DNA from: an uncultured Acinetobacter sp.
Lineage (GTDB): Bacteria > Pseudomonadota > Gammaproteobacteria > Pseudomonadales > Moraxellaceae
Direction: 5' to 3'
DNA length: 64,000 bases
NCBI GenBank assembly: GCA_913777945.1
Contig: CAJYTY010000012.1
Span: forward strand, 47,592 to 111,591
Shown here: one piece after another, positions 27,744 to 36,150 of the stretch
Layout of the letters: each line of letters begins with the position of its first letter
How positions within the stretch are numbered: the first letter of the stretch is position 1
Translations under genes and position numbers: made by a program
Notes under the pieces: model-generated
Database searches by the model: none
Seen by the model: the letters and a program-made list of their open reading frames with translations, nothing else
Told to the model about the DNA's origin: nothing

Positions 27744-29936
27744 ATGAGCCAAAATTCAAATACCAATGAAGACACAATCGATTTAAAAGAGTTGCTCTTC
27801 TCCTTAATTGCACAATGGAAATTGATTGCCGTCTGCACCTTATTCTGTCTTATTTGCGCCCTTCTTTATCTGCGGGTTTCTCCAAGTATTTATGCGACAG
27901 ATGCCATGATACAAGTTGAAGACAGTAAAAGCGCTGCATCTCAAGCACTTTTAGGCGAGCTTGGAAACATCGCTGGTGGTGCAGGTCAAAAATCCCCAGC
28001 AGACGCTGAGATTGAAATTTTAAAGTCCAGACTAGTGCTTGGGAATGTCATTGAAAATTTAAATTTAAATATTCAAATAACAGATACCCAAGATACACTT
28101 CTTCACCGACTGTTTAATCGTGATAATACTCAAATCGATTACTCACACAAAGGCGTAGAATATAAAGATCCAACTCATGCTTTCTTTATTCAACGTTTAG
28201 ATGTACCTGAGTACTATCTTGATAAACCCTTAAACTTAGAATTTAAACCTCAAACGCAGCAATTTAGTTTGAGCTATAAGGATATGCCTGTTTTTGAAGG
28301 CACGTTAAACAAACAGAATATTCTTAAAGATGCTAAAGGCACATGGCAGGTACGAATCGACAGTCAAGTACCATTTAATCGTACTTTTATACTTCGTCGT
28401 TTATCTGTCCCGACAGCAGTGAAAGAACTCACTCAAAACTACGCAGTGGCCGAAAAAGGCAAACTCACTGGTGTGGTGGGGCTCACTTACCAAGGCCAAG
28501 ATCCTGTTCATATTACGCAAGTACTGAATAATATTTTAACGGTATATCACGCGCAAAATATCGAGCGTAAGTCTTTAGAGGCACAGCAAACGCTAAGCTT
28601 TCTAGACAAACAATTGCCAGAACTTAAAAAGCAGCTTGAAGAGTCTGAGCTTAAGTTTAATAAATTCCGTGAACAATACAATACAGTCGATGTCACACAA
28701 GAATCTGAGCTGTTCTTGAAGCAAAATATTGCACTCGAAACTACAAAAATCGAGCTCAAACAAAAACAAGCCGAACTCGCAGCAAAATATACCAGTGATC
28801 ATCCACTCATGGCTGAAATCAATGCTCAGCTCGATGCTGTGAATAAAAAGTCTGCCGAGTTAAATGCCACGATTAAAAGACTACCAGAGTTACAGCGCCA
28901 GTATCTGCAATATTATCGTGATGTAAAGGTCAATACGGAACTTTATACCAATTTACTCAATAATTACCAACAACTTAAAGTCGCCAACGCAGGTGAGATT
29001 GGTAATGTACGAGTAATCGATACCGCAATCGAACCTGTGAAACCAATTAAACCTAAGAAATTAATTGTGTTAATTTTATCTCTTTTTGTGGGAGGTTTTA
29101 TTGGTGTACTGATTGCATTGATGCGTAAAATGCTCCGTACAGGCATTAAAGACTCTGCACAAATCGAAAATGAACTCGACCTGCCTGTGTATGCAACGGT
29201 ACCCCGCTCGCCTATTCAGGAAAGTCGAATCAAATTGCTTAAAAAGAATAAAAGTATTCCAATTTTATCGATTAAAAACAGCGACGATATTGCCATTGAA
29301 AGCTTGCGTAGTATGCGTACCGCTATTCACTTTGCTTTGGCAAATGCAAAAAATAATTTGATTATGATTGCAGGCCCAGCGCCTGAAGTAGGTAAGTCGT
29401 TTGTTTCGGTGAACTTGGCGGCAATATTGGCACAGAGCAATAAACGTGTACTTCTTATTGATGCAGACTTACGCCGTGGCTACCTAAACAAATACTTTAA
29501 TGTCGAAATTAAACCCGGCTTATCGGAATATTTAAGTGATCAGGCCAGCTTTGAGTCGATCATTCATCATTCTGAAGTGGCTGGCTTAGACATGATTACT
29601 CGAGGTAAAAGCCCTGCGAATCCGTCTGAAATGCTCGGCTCTGCGAAATTTAAAGCCTTTCTTGATGAAATCATGCCGCTTTATGATCATATCTTGATTG
29701 ATACGCCGCCAGTACTTGCTGTAACCGATGGTATTATCATTTCACAATATGCAGGGGTAAACCTGATCATTGCGCGTCATAATAAAACACAAATGAAAGA
29801 GCTTGAATTAACTGTAAGTCGCTTCGAACAGGCAGGCGTGAAAGTGAATGGCTTTATCTTAAATGACATTCAAAAGTCGAGTGGCGGCTATGGATACAAC
29901 TATGCCTATAGCTATACCGCGGCAAAAGATGATTGA
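27744..29936 (+). CDS. wzc: polysaccharide co-polymerase / tyrosine autokinase Wzc
   Basis: Inner membrane BY-kinase of 730 aa that controls chain length and export with Wza. Membrane segments at ~25-45 and ~433-455 flank a long periplasmic Wzz-type domain with coiled-coil stretches (~280-400). The cytoplasmic kinase has Walker A GPAPEVGKS (residues 544-552), Walker A' VLLIDADLRRG and Walker B ILIDTPP. The C-terminus carries five tyrosines in GYGYNYAYSY, the autophosphorylation cluster. Last gene before a strong terminator. Confidence 0.95.
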   Translation: MSQNSNTNEDTIDLKELLFSLIAQWKLIAVCTLFCLICALLYLRVSPSIYATDAMIQVEDSKSAASQALLGELGNIAGGAGQKSPADAEIEILKSRLVLGNVIENLNLNIQITDTQDTLLHRLFNRDNTQIDYSHKGVEYKDPTHAFFIQRLDVPEYYLDKPLNLEFKPQTQQFSLSYKDMPVFEGTLNKQNILKDAKGTWQVRIDSQVPFNRTFILRRLSVPTAVKELTQNYAVAEKGKLTGVVGLTYQGQDPVHITQVLNNILTVYHAQNIERKSLEAQQTLSFLDKQLPELKKQLEESELKFNKFREQYNTVDVTQESELFLKQNIALETTKIELKQKQAELAAKYTSDHPLMAEINAQLDAVNKKSAELNATIKRLPELQRQYLQYYRDVKVNTELYTNLLNNYQQLKVANAGEIGNVRVIDTAIEPVKPIKPKKLIVLILSLFVGGFIGVLIALMRKMLRTGIKDSAQIENELDLPVYATVPRSPIQESRIKLLKKNKSIPILSIKNSDDIAIESLRSMRTAIHFALANAKNNLIMIAGPAPEVGKSFVSVNLAAILAQSNKRVLLIDADLRRGYLNKYFNVEIKPGLSEYLSDQASFESIIHHSEVAGLDMITRGKSPANPSEMLGSAKFKAFLDEIMPLYDHILIDTPPVLAVTDGIIISQYAGVNLIIARHNKTQMKELELTVSRFEQAGVKVNGFILNDIQKSSGGYGYNYAYSYTAAKDD

Positions 29937-29959
29937 TCACCTAATCTAAGCTAGACTCA

Positions 29960-29989
29960 AAAAAGCCGAATCACATGATTCGGCTTTTT
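29960..29989 (+). terminator. terminator after wzc
   Basis: Near-perfect stem AAAAAGCCGAATC / GATTCGGCTTTTT with a very short loop, 24 nt after the wzc stop, ending in five T. It ends the wza-wzb-wzc unit before the isomerase genes. Confidence 0.9.
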
Positions 29990-30119
29990 CGTTTAAACAA
30001 CGCAAACAGTATAAAAATCCACTCGTTTTTTTTTACAAACATTATATGCTAAACAGATGCATGCTAAGATCACATGTATTTTTAACATGATCAAATAAAC
30101 ATCTTTTTTGGAACATTGT

Positions 30120-30827
30120 ATGAGTAAAGCCTTACCCGTTGCTGTCGCTATCATTTTAGGCGGTGCTGCACTTATTCCTGTTTATTACGCGACTCAGCAT
30201 CCTGCAACAAACGTAGGCAGCAAGGCTGATCAAAATGCGTCTCCGGTGCAAAAAATCAGCTATGCGCTCGGTTATGAAGTTGCCAACCAAACACCTGCAG
30301 AGCTTGATGTTAATGCATTTGTACAAGGTATTCGTGATGGTCATGCTCATACACCTGCAGCCTACACGCAAGAGCAGCTTCAAGCCGCCTATACTGCTTA
30401 TCAGCAAGAAGCGCAGCAAAAAGAGCTTGAGCATGCCAAAAAGTCTGAATCGAGTAGCAATGACTTCTTAGCCGAAAATGCCAAAAAAGAAGGCGTTAAA
30501 ACCACAGCATCAGGCTTGCAATACAAAATTATTACCGAGGGTACAGGTAAACGTCCAACAGCCACGTCTGTGGTCAAAGTTCACTACAAAGGTCAGTTGA
30601 CCGATGGTAAGGTCTTCGATAGCTCGTATGATCGCGGCGAGCCAGTTGAATTCCCGCTCAATAAAGTGATTCCGGGCTGGACCGAAGGTTTGCAACTGCT
30701 CAAAGAAGGCGGCAAAGCGACTTTTTATATTCCGGCAAAACTCGGTTATGGCGAACAAGGTGTTCCAGGCATGATTCCGGCCAACAGCACCCTGATTTTT
30801 GATGTTGAGCTTCTCGAAGTAAAATAA
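30120..30827 (+). CDS. FKBP-type peptidyl-prolyl isomerase, FkpA family (first copy)
   Basis: Protein-folding helper expected in the periplasm or on the inner membrane. About 235 aa: an N-terminal hydrophobic segment (residues ~5-25, without a clear cleavage site), the helical FKBP_N dimerisation domain (KISYALGYEVANQTP onward) and the C-terminal FKBP domain with VKVHYKGQLTDGKVFDSSYD, VIPGWTEGLQLL and PANSTLIFDVELLEV. The ATG at 30120 with GGAA upstream is preferred over a TTG at 30108. A homologue lies directly downstream. In Acinetobacter this gene marks the edge of the capsule locus. Confidence 0.9.
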   Translation: MSKALPVAVAIILGGAALIPVYYATQHPATNVGSKADQNASPVQKISYALGYEVANQTPAELDVNAFVQGIRDGHAHTPAAYTQEQLQAAYTAYQQEAQQKELEHAKKSESSSNDFLAENAKKEGVKTTASGLQYKIITEGTGKRPTATSVVKVHYKGQLTDGKVFDSSYDRGEPVEFPLNKVIPGWTEGLQLLKEGGKATFYIPAKLGYGEQGVPGMIPANSTLIFDVELLEVK

Positions 30828-30834
30828 TCGCTCA

Positions 30835-30864
30835 AAGGAGAGTCATGTACTCTCCTTGTTTTTT
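30835..30864 (+). terminator. terminator between the two FKBP genes
   Basis: Stem AAGGAGAGT / ACTCTCCTT (30835-30843, 30849-30857), five-base loop, followed by G and six T. Confidence 0.85.
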
Positions 30865-30888
30865 ATATGACATATAATTTGGATAAAA

Positions 30889-31584
30889 ATGATGAAAAAA
30901 ACTGTGCTCGGTTTGGTTTTAACCAGTCTGTCTGTTTCAGGCTTTGCAGCAATTACCAAAAATAGCCCCCAAAAAGATCAATTAGGCTATAGCTATGGAT
31001 ATGTGATGGGTCGTACCAATGCCGATACCCTAAAAGATCTCAACATTGAAGCTTTTGTACAGGGCCTCAAAGAAGGTGCACAAGGCAAAGATGCCGCTTT
31101 AACAGATGAAGATATGGCTAGGGTGCTTAGTCAGTATAAAAAGCAAATGGAAGCCAAACAACTGTATGCATATCAGCAACTGGCTCAGCAAAATCTGAAA
31201 AGTGGCGATGCATTCTTGGCAGAAAATGCGAAGAAATCAGGTGTGATCACCACTAAATCAGGTCTTCAATATCAAGTTTTGAGTGCAGGTAAAGGTAAAT
31301 CACCTAAAGCCACATCACGAGTAAAAGTAAATTATGAAGGCCGCTTACTCGATGGCACCGTATTCGATAGTTCGATTGCGCGTAATCATCCGGTCGAGTT
31401 TCAACTCAGCCAAGTGATTCCGGGCTGGACAGAAGGCTTGCAACTGATGAAAGAAGGTGAAAAAGCACGTTTGTTTGTGCCTGCTAAACTGGCCTACGGC
31501 GAAGTCGGCAGTGGTGATGCAATTGGGCCAAACAGTACGCTAATTTTTGATATTGAATTACTCGAAGTATTACCAGCCAAATAA
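30889..31584 (+). CDS. fkpA: FKBP-type peptidyl-prolyl isomerase, FkpA family (second copy)
   Basis: 231-aa periplasmic isomerase and chaperone. A cleavable signal peptide (KKTVLGLVLTSLSVSGFA, then A) is followed by the FKBP_N domain (QLGYSYGYVMGRTNAD) and the catalytic domain (VKVNYEGRLLDGTVFDSS, VIPGWTEGLQLMKEGEKAR, GPNSTLIFDIELLEV). It is a clear paralogue of the gene before it but has a normal signal peptide instead of a long hydrophobic anchor. Two adjacent ATG codons (30889, 30892) could serve as start. TATAAT at 30873 is too close to the ATG to be its -10 unless the message is nearly leaderless. Confidence 0.9.
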   Translation: MMKKTVLGLVLTSLSVSGFAAITKNSPQKDQLGYSYGYVMGRTNADTLKDLNIEAFVQGLKEGAQGKDAALTDEDMARVLSQYKKQMEAKQLYAYQQLAQQNLKSGDAFLAENAKKSGVITTKSGLQYQVLSAGKGKSPKATSRVKVNYEGRLLDGTVFDSSIARNHPVEFQLSQVIPGWTEGLQLMKEGEKARLFVPAKLAYGEVGSGDAIGPNSTLIFDIELLEVLPAK

Positions 31585-31587
31585 TTA

Positions 31588-31617
31588 AAAAAACTGCTGT
31601 CATCACAGCAGTTTTTT
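31588..31617 (+). terminator. terminator after fkpA
   Basis: Perfect 13-bp stem AAAAAACTGCTGT / ACAGCAGTTTTTT with a CATC loop. The A- and T-flanks make it functional in both directions, so it could also end leftward transcription from murJ. Confidence 0.9.
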
Positions 31618-31636
31618 AACGCTTCGCTTGTCTTGC

Positions 31637-31690
31637 GACATAAAATAAAGTGCAATTTATATATTGCCACGCGCTGCTTTATTTTATGTC
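31637..31690. repeat. 14-bp perfect inverted repeat at the murJ 3' end
   Basis: Arms GACATAAAATAAAG (31637-31650) and CTTTATTTTATGTC (31677-31690) enclose 26 nt, which contain a smaller stem GCAAT/ATTGC (31652-31656, 31663-31667). The right arm covers the murJ stop codon. No T-run follows on the minus strand, so it is not an ordinary intrinsic terminator. Confidence 0.6.
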
Positions 31691-33231
31691 TCATGCTTTA
31701 GGTGGCGAGGTCTAAAGCCCGTTGCAAACAGTGCGATTGCATAGGCAGCCACACCCACTACACAAAAAACAATCACTTCGATGATGCGCATCAGCTGAGA
31801 AGACTGTCCATCGTACCAATGCAGTGCGCCCCAAAGCGCCCCAATCATGGCTAAATTAGCGACAGCATACTGGAGTGCGAGTTTTTTCCAGTGTCCGCCA
31901 AAACGGAAAATATTGCGCTTGTGCAGATAAAAATACAGCATTCCGGCATTCACCAAAGCCGAACCCGATGAGGCCAGCGCCAGTGCCATATGTTCGGCTT
32001 TCCAGTCGATCAGCTTAAATAGCCCAATAAATATCACGTTTAAAAGCGCATTTGTGGCAACAGCAATCAAGCCTACACGTACGGGAGTTTTGGTATCTTG
32101 CTGGGCATAAAAACCCGGTGCAAACACCTTGATTAACATAAAGGCAATCACGCCACCACTCATGCATTGGAGGGCCAGTGCTGTCATTTTGGTGTCTTCC
32201 CAAGTAAATTCACCGCGCTGAAACAGCGCCTGAATAATCGGTGTCGACAGCATAAACAGTGCAATACTGGCAGGTAAACCCACCAATACAATCACGCGTG
32301 CAGCCCAGTCCAGCATCCCGCGAAACTTCTCCTGATTTTGCTCGGCATGACGGGCAGATAAAGAAGGCAGAATCACTGTACCAATGGCAACACCGATGAG
32401 TCCGAGCGGCAGCTCGGTCATACGCTCGGCACTATAGAGCCACGAGACTGAACCATCCTGCATAAACGATGCCCAAATGGTGTTGAGCAACAGGTTAATC
32501 TGAGTAACCGAAACACCAAACAAGGCCGGTAACATCAGTTTCATGATGCGCTCGACCCCTTCATGCTTGAAGTCAATTTTTGGTGGGATCAGGAGTTTTT
32601 TACGCCAAAGCTCTGGAATCTGGATCGCAAGCTGCAAAATACCCGCCCCAAGTACGGCCCAACCCAATGACATAATCGGCTGCTGCATATACGGCGTGAG
32701 CCACCATGCCCCTGCAATCATGGCCACGTTAAGCAAAACGGGAGAAAAAGCGGGTGAAGCAAACGAGCCATAACTGTTGAGAATACTGCTGGCAAATGCG
32801 GTCAGCGACATAAACATCAAGTAAGGAATGGTCAGACGAAACATTCCGACAGCCAGATCAAACTTTTCTGGATCGTTGTGAAAACCGGGGGCATAGGCAT
32901 AAATAATCACCGGTGCAATGATCATGGCCACTAAGGTAAGTAAGCTCATCACCATCAGCAGGCAACCAAACACCCGGCTAATCAGAATTTGTACTTCAGC
33001 ATGAGCACGACCCGTTTTATATTCGGTCAAAATAGGAATAAAGGCTTGTGAAAATGCACCTTCGGCAAACAAGCGCCTAAAAAAGTTTGGAATCCGAAAC
33101 GCCACCACAAAGGTATCAAAATCTTTTCCTGCCCCAAACACATTGAGCAGGACCATATCGCGGACCAAACCCAATATGCGAGATAACATCGTCATTGCAC
33201 TGACAATAAACGTCGATCGCCACAATGCCAT
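31684..33231 (-). CDS. murJ: lipid II flippase MurJ
   Basis: Essential inner membrane flippase of peptidoglycan precursor. 515 aa with about 14 membrane segments, starting LWRSTFIVSAMTMLSRILG; landmarks GLVRDMVLLNVFGAG, RRLFAEGAFSQAFIPIL and LFQRGEFTWEDTKMTAL fit MurJ/MviN over its whole length. ATG at 33229-33231. Located beside ampD, nadC and the capsule-locus edge, a usual Acinetobacter order. Contrast with the shorter MurJ-like protein at 10158-11453, which sits among glycosyltransferases. Confidence 0.95.
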   Translation of the reverse strand: MALWRSTFIVSAMTMLSRILGLVRDMVLLNVFGAGKDFDTFVVAFRIPNFFRRLFAEGAFSQAFIPILTEYKTGRAHAEVQILISRVFGCLLMVMSLLTLVAMIIAPVIIYAYAPGFHNDPEKFDLAVGMFRLTIPYLMFMSLTAFASSILNSYGSFASPAFSPVLLNVAMIAGAWWLTPYMQQPIMSLGWAVLGAGILQLAIQIPELWRKKLLIPPKIDFKHEGVERIMKLMLPALFGVSVTQINLLLNTIWASFMQDGSVSWLYSAERMTELPLGLIGVAIGTVILPSLSARHAEQNQEKFRGMLDWAARVIVLVGLPASIALFMLSTPIIQALFQRGEFTWEDTKMTALALQCMSGGVIAFMLIKVFAPGFYAQQDTKTPVRVGLIAVATNALLNVIFIGLFKLIDWKAEHMALALASSGSALVNAGMLYFYLHKRNIFRFGGHWKKLALQYAVANLAMIGALWGALHWYDGQSSQLMRIIEVIVFCVVGVAAYAIALFATGFRPRHLKHET

Positions 33232-33283
33232 CGCCTCTACCCACGCCTAAACACAAAGTCGTTATTGTAATGAAACTTGGATA

Positions 33284-33874
33284 TTATTTCGTTGCGAAAT
33301 CATGTCTAGCAGCAGTTTTTTTTGCATGAAGTTTTGCGCGAAAATGAGGCCAGTTAAAAAAAGGCCCCGGATCGGTTTTTCTGACGGGTGCGATATCGGA
33401 GTGCCCCGCAATATGTGTCTGGATTTTAGGATACGCACGCTGCAAACAACATGTGACATCGGCCAGTGTTTCGTACTGTTCTGGTTCAAAGGGCTGATCG
33501 TCACTGCCCTCCAGCTCAATGCCAATCGAATAATCGTTACACTCGACCTGACCAAGATACTGTGAGCGACCAGCATGCCATGCACGATCGTTAAAGTTTA
33601 CAAATTGAATCACCTCACCGCTACGTAAAATCAGTAAATGTGCCGAAACGCACATGCCTTCAATTTCTTTAAAATAAGGATGCAACGACCAGTCTAACTG
33701 GTTTTGAAAAAACTGCTGAATGTAACCGCCACCAAATTGTGAAGGCGGTAAACTGATATTGTGAATCACCAGCAAACACATCTCGGTCTGTGGCGGACGC
33801 TGATTAAAATTTGGCGAAGGCAACTGCTTTGCCCCGATTAACTGACCATCTTTGACTTCAAAACGCGGCATCAT
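33284..33874 (-). CDS. ampD: 1,6-anhydro-N-acetylmuramyl-L-alanine amidase AmpD
   Basis: Cytoplasmic zinc amidase that removes the peptide from anhydromuropeptides during cell-wall recycling; its loss derepresses AmpC-type beta-lactamases in species with AmpR. With the start at ATG 33874, the zinc ligands fall at H38, H158 and D168 and the catalytic residues at E120 and K166, each four residues beyond the positions known for Citrobacter AmpD. GHSDIAPVRKTDPGP is diagnostic. A TTG at 33883 is in frame but less likely; a second ATG follows at 33871. Confidence 0.94.
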   Translation of the reverse strand: MMPRFEVKDGQLIGAKQLPSPNFNQRPPQTEMCLLVIHNISLPPSQFGGGYIQQFFQNQLDWSLHPYFKEIEGMCVSAHLLILRSGEVIQFVNFNDRAWHAGRSQYLGQVECNDYSIGIELEGSDDQPFEPEQYETLADVTCCLQRAYPKIQTHIAGHSDIAPVRKTDPGPFFNWPHFRAKLHAKKTAARHDFATK

Positions 33875-34051
33875 CTGAAACAACTCTCTTTTTTCGCCAT
33901 AACATTCGCGACATCATCCATCACGTATCGACAGATTGAAACTGCCGAGCGGTATCTGCATTTTAGGAATATTGTGCCAAGAATACTTATTTTTTAAAAC
34001 GACAATGCTAATATATCGCTCAATTTTCTGGGTTACATCTTGGACGTACTT

Positions 34052-34897
34052 ATGAGCATTCCACAATCATTGCTTGAACAATCGATTCAACTCAATATCC
34101 AACAGGCGTTGAACGAAGATATTGGTGATGGCGATATTACGGCATTGCTCACCCCAGAACACGAACAAGCAACTGCGACCATTATTACACGTGAAAACAT
34201 GATTTTAGCCGGTCGTCCGTGGGTTGATGCGCTTATTCAACACTATGATCATCGAGTCAAAGTGGAGTGGCTCAAAGCCGAAGGTGAACACGTTCAGGCG
34301 GGTGAAGCTTTTTTAAAATTGGCAGGTTCGGCACGTAGCCTTCTAACGGTCGAGCGCCCTGCATTGAATTTTATTCAAACTTTATCGGCAGTGGCGACCA
34401 AAGCTGCATTTTATGTGAAACAACTCGATGGCTTGCACACCAAACTGCTTGATACACGTAAAACCCTGCCTGGTTTACGTATCGCACAAAAATATGCAGT
34501 AGCCATTGGTGGCGGACAAAATCATCGCCTCGGTTTATTCGATGCCTTTTTAATTAAAGAAAATCATATTATGGCAGCCGGTGGAATTGCACAGGCTATC
34601 GCGCAGGCGCGTCAGATTGCACCGAACAAGCCTGTTGAAGTAGAAGTAGAAACTTGGAATGAGCTGGAACAGGCCTTAGAGGCGGGTGCCGATATTGTAA
34701 TGCTCGATAATTTTTCTCAACAGCAAATGATTGATGCTGTACAGCATGTAGCAGGTCGCTGCAAACTTGAAGCCTCAGGTAATATTACGCTAGACAACTT
34801 GCGCGAAGTGGCAACAACGGGTGTCGACTATATTTCGATGGGTGTTTTAACCAAAGACGTCACTGCCATCGATTTATCGATGCGTTTTAATGCTTAA
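34052..34897 (+). CDS. nadC: nicotinate-nucleotide pyrophosphorylase (carboxylating)
   Basis: Converts quinolinate and PRPP to nicotinate mononucleotide in NAD synthesis. About 281 aa with NEDIGDGDITALL, LNFIQTLSAVAT, RKTLPGLRIAQKYAV, NHRLGLFDAFLIKENH and the closing VDYISMGVLTKDV. The ATG at 34052 (TTGGA about 8 nt upstream) is preferred over a TTG at 34040. Divergent from ampD; its stop overlaps by 4 nt the stop of the small gene on the other strand. Confidence 0.94.
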   Translation: MSIPQSLLEQSIQLNIQQALNEDIGDGDITALLTPEHEQATATIITRENMILAGRPWVDALIQHYDHRVKVEWLKAEGEHVQAGEAFLKLAGSARSLLTVERPALNFIQTLSAVATKAAFYVKQLDGLHTKLLDTRKTLPGLRIAQKYAVAIGGGQNHRLGLFDAFLIKENHIMAAGGIAQAIAQARQIAPNKPVEVEVETWNELEQALEAGADIVMLDNFSQQQMIDAVQHVAGRCKLEASGNITLDNLREVATTGVDYISMGVLTKDVTAIDLSMRFNA

Positions 34898-35076
34898 GCA
34901 TCTTCATGCGCTGAGTTATTCGGCTGCTCAATAATTTTTTGAGTGGCCTGTGATGGTTTCGACTGATCTGGTTTTTGCCATGCAGAAGCCGATTGCTGAT
35001 CTTGGCTCGGGCGCGGATCGGCTGCCATCACGGTAAACGTAATCACCGCACAAATCACAATAAATATTTGTAACAT
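34894..35076 (-). CDS. small exported or membrane-anchored protein, unknown function
   Basis: 60 aa: a hydrophobic N-terminus (LQIFIVICAVITFTVMAA) compatible with a signal peptide cleaved after MAA or a single anchor, then a polar tail rich in Gln, Ser, Pro and Lys (QDQQSASAWQKPDQSKPSQ). A strong GAGGAG site 7 nt before the ATG at 35074-35076 argues that it is a real gene despite its size. Converges on nadC with a 4-nt overlap. No family recognised. The 35077-35280 gap shows nothing else clear. Confidence 0.6.
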   Translation of the reverse strand: MLQIFIVICAVITFTVMAADPRPSQDQQSASAWQKPDQSKPSQATQKIIEQPNNSAHEDA

Positions 35077-35280
35077 AGTTGGCTCCTCTATTTCTCAATT
35101 TCAATGCTGAACAACTTTAATGATCAAGCATGATCAGGATGGGCAGAGAATGTAGGTGCTTCAATACAAAAGGTTACTCTTTGTGAAACAATTTGAAATC
35201 TTGTAACGAAGTTTCTGTTTTCACTATTTTTTTTAGACCAGAAAGTGACGCCAAATCTGCATCATATTGGAAATAGACAT

Positions 35281-35310
35281 AAAAAAACGCATCCTAAGAT
35301 GCGTTTTTTT
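35281..35310. terminator. bidirectional terminator after rph
   Basis: Perfect 13-bp stem AAAAAAACGCATC / GATGCGTTTTTTT with a CTAA loop. It lies 12 nt beyond the rph stop on the minus strand. Confidence 0.9.
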
Positions 35311-35322
35311 ATTGAAACTATT

Positions 35323-36039
35323 TTACCAGCCTAGTGCATCTTGCTGCTTTTTAATGAGCTGCTGAATTCCTTTTTCAGCCATTTCCAACATGGCATCCGC
35401 TTGCGGACGGGTAAACGGCTTGTCTTCTGCTGTACCCTGAATTTCAATAAATTCGCCCGACTGGGTCATGACGACGTTTAGATCAGTCTGACAGTTTGAA
35501 TCTTCTTCATAGCACAAATCGAGCAAGACTTCGTCTTGATACATGCCTACAGAAATTGCAGCCACCAAGCCTTTGAGTGGATCATGCTTGATTTTTTTCT
35601 TTTCCAGTAACACGTTCATCGCATCGACCAACGCCACAGCAGCACCCGTAATGGCAGCAGTACGCGTTCCACCGTCAGCTTGGATCACATCGCAGTCGAT
35701 GGTGATGGTATTTTCACCCAGCTTTTTCAAATCGACCATAGCACGCAGGCTTCGACCAATCAGACGCTGAATTTCCTGTGTACGCCCACTTTGCTTGCCA
35801 CGCGCCGCTTCACGATCACTACGTGTATGCGTTGAGCGCGGCAACATACCGTATTCAGCGGTTACCCAGCCCTGGCCTTGGCCTTTTAGAAAACGCGGCA
35901 CGGAATGATCGATACTGGCAGTACATAAGACCTTGGTATGACCAAATTCAACCAATACGGAACCTTCTGCATAACGCGTATAATTGCGCGTAATTTTTAC
36001 ATCACGTAATTGATCGAGAGCACGTTGGTCAATACGCAT
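35323..36039 (-). CDS. rph: ribonuclease PH
   Basis: Phosphorolytic 3'-5' exoribonuclease that trims tRNA 3' ends. 238 aa: [73 protein letters not shown] and [14 protein letters not shown] are all standard. ATG at 36037-36039. It stands alone with its own terminator. Confidence 0.96.
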   Translation of the reverse strand: MRIDQRALDQLRDVKITRNYTRYAEGSVLVEFGHTKVLCTASIDHSVPRFLKGQGQGWVTAEYGMLPRSTHTRSDREAARGKQSGRTQEIQRLIGRSLRAMVDLKKLGENTITIDCDVIQADGGTRTAAITGAAVALVDAMNVLLEKKKIKHDPLKGLVAAISVGMYQDEVLLDLCYEEDSNCQTDLNVVMTQSGEFIEIQGTAEDKPFTRPQADAMLEMAEKGIQQLIKKQQDALGW

Positions 36040-36150
36040 AACTTATCCTTAATAGCCACTATTCAAATTGCTGCATAGTATAGCAAACCTGACTTTGAAG
36101 ATTGGACAAATTTTCAGCGCCTCTTACAACTGTACAAAACAGTAACTGAC

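Noticed and set aside
30873..30878. TATAAT as a -10 box for the second FKBP gene
   Set aside because: Only 10 bp separate it from the ATG and no -35 is suitably placed; it would make a nearly leaderless message, so it was not listed as a promoter.
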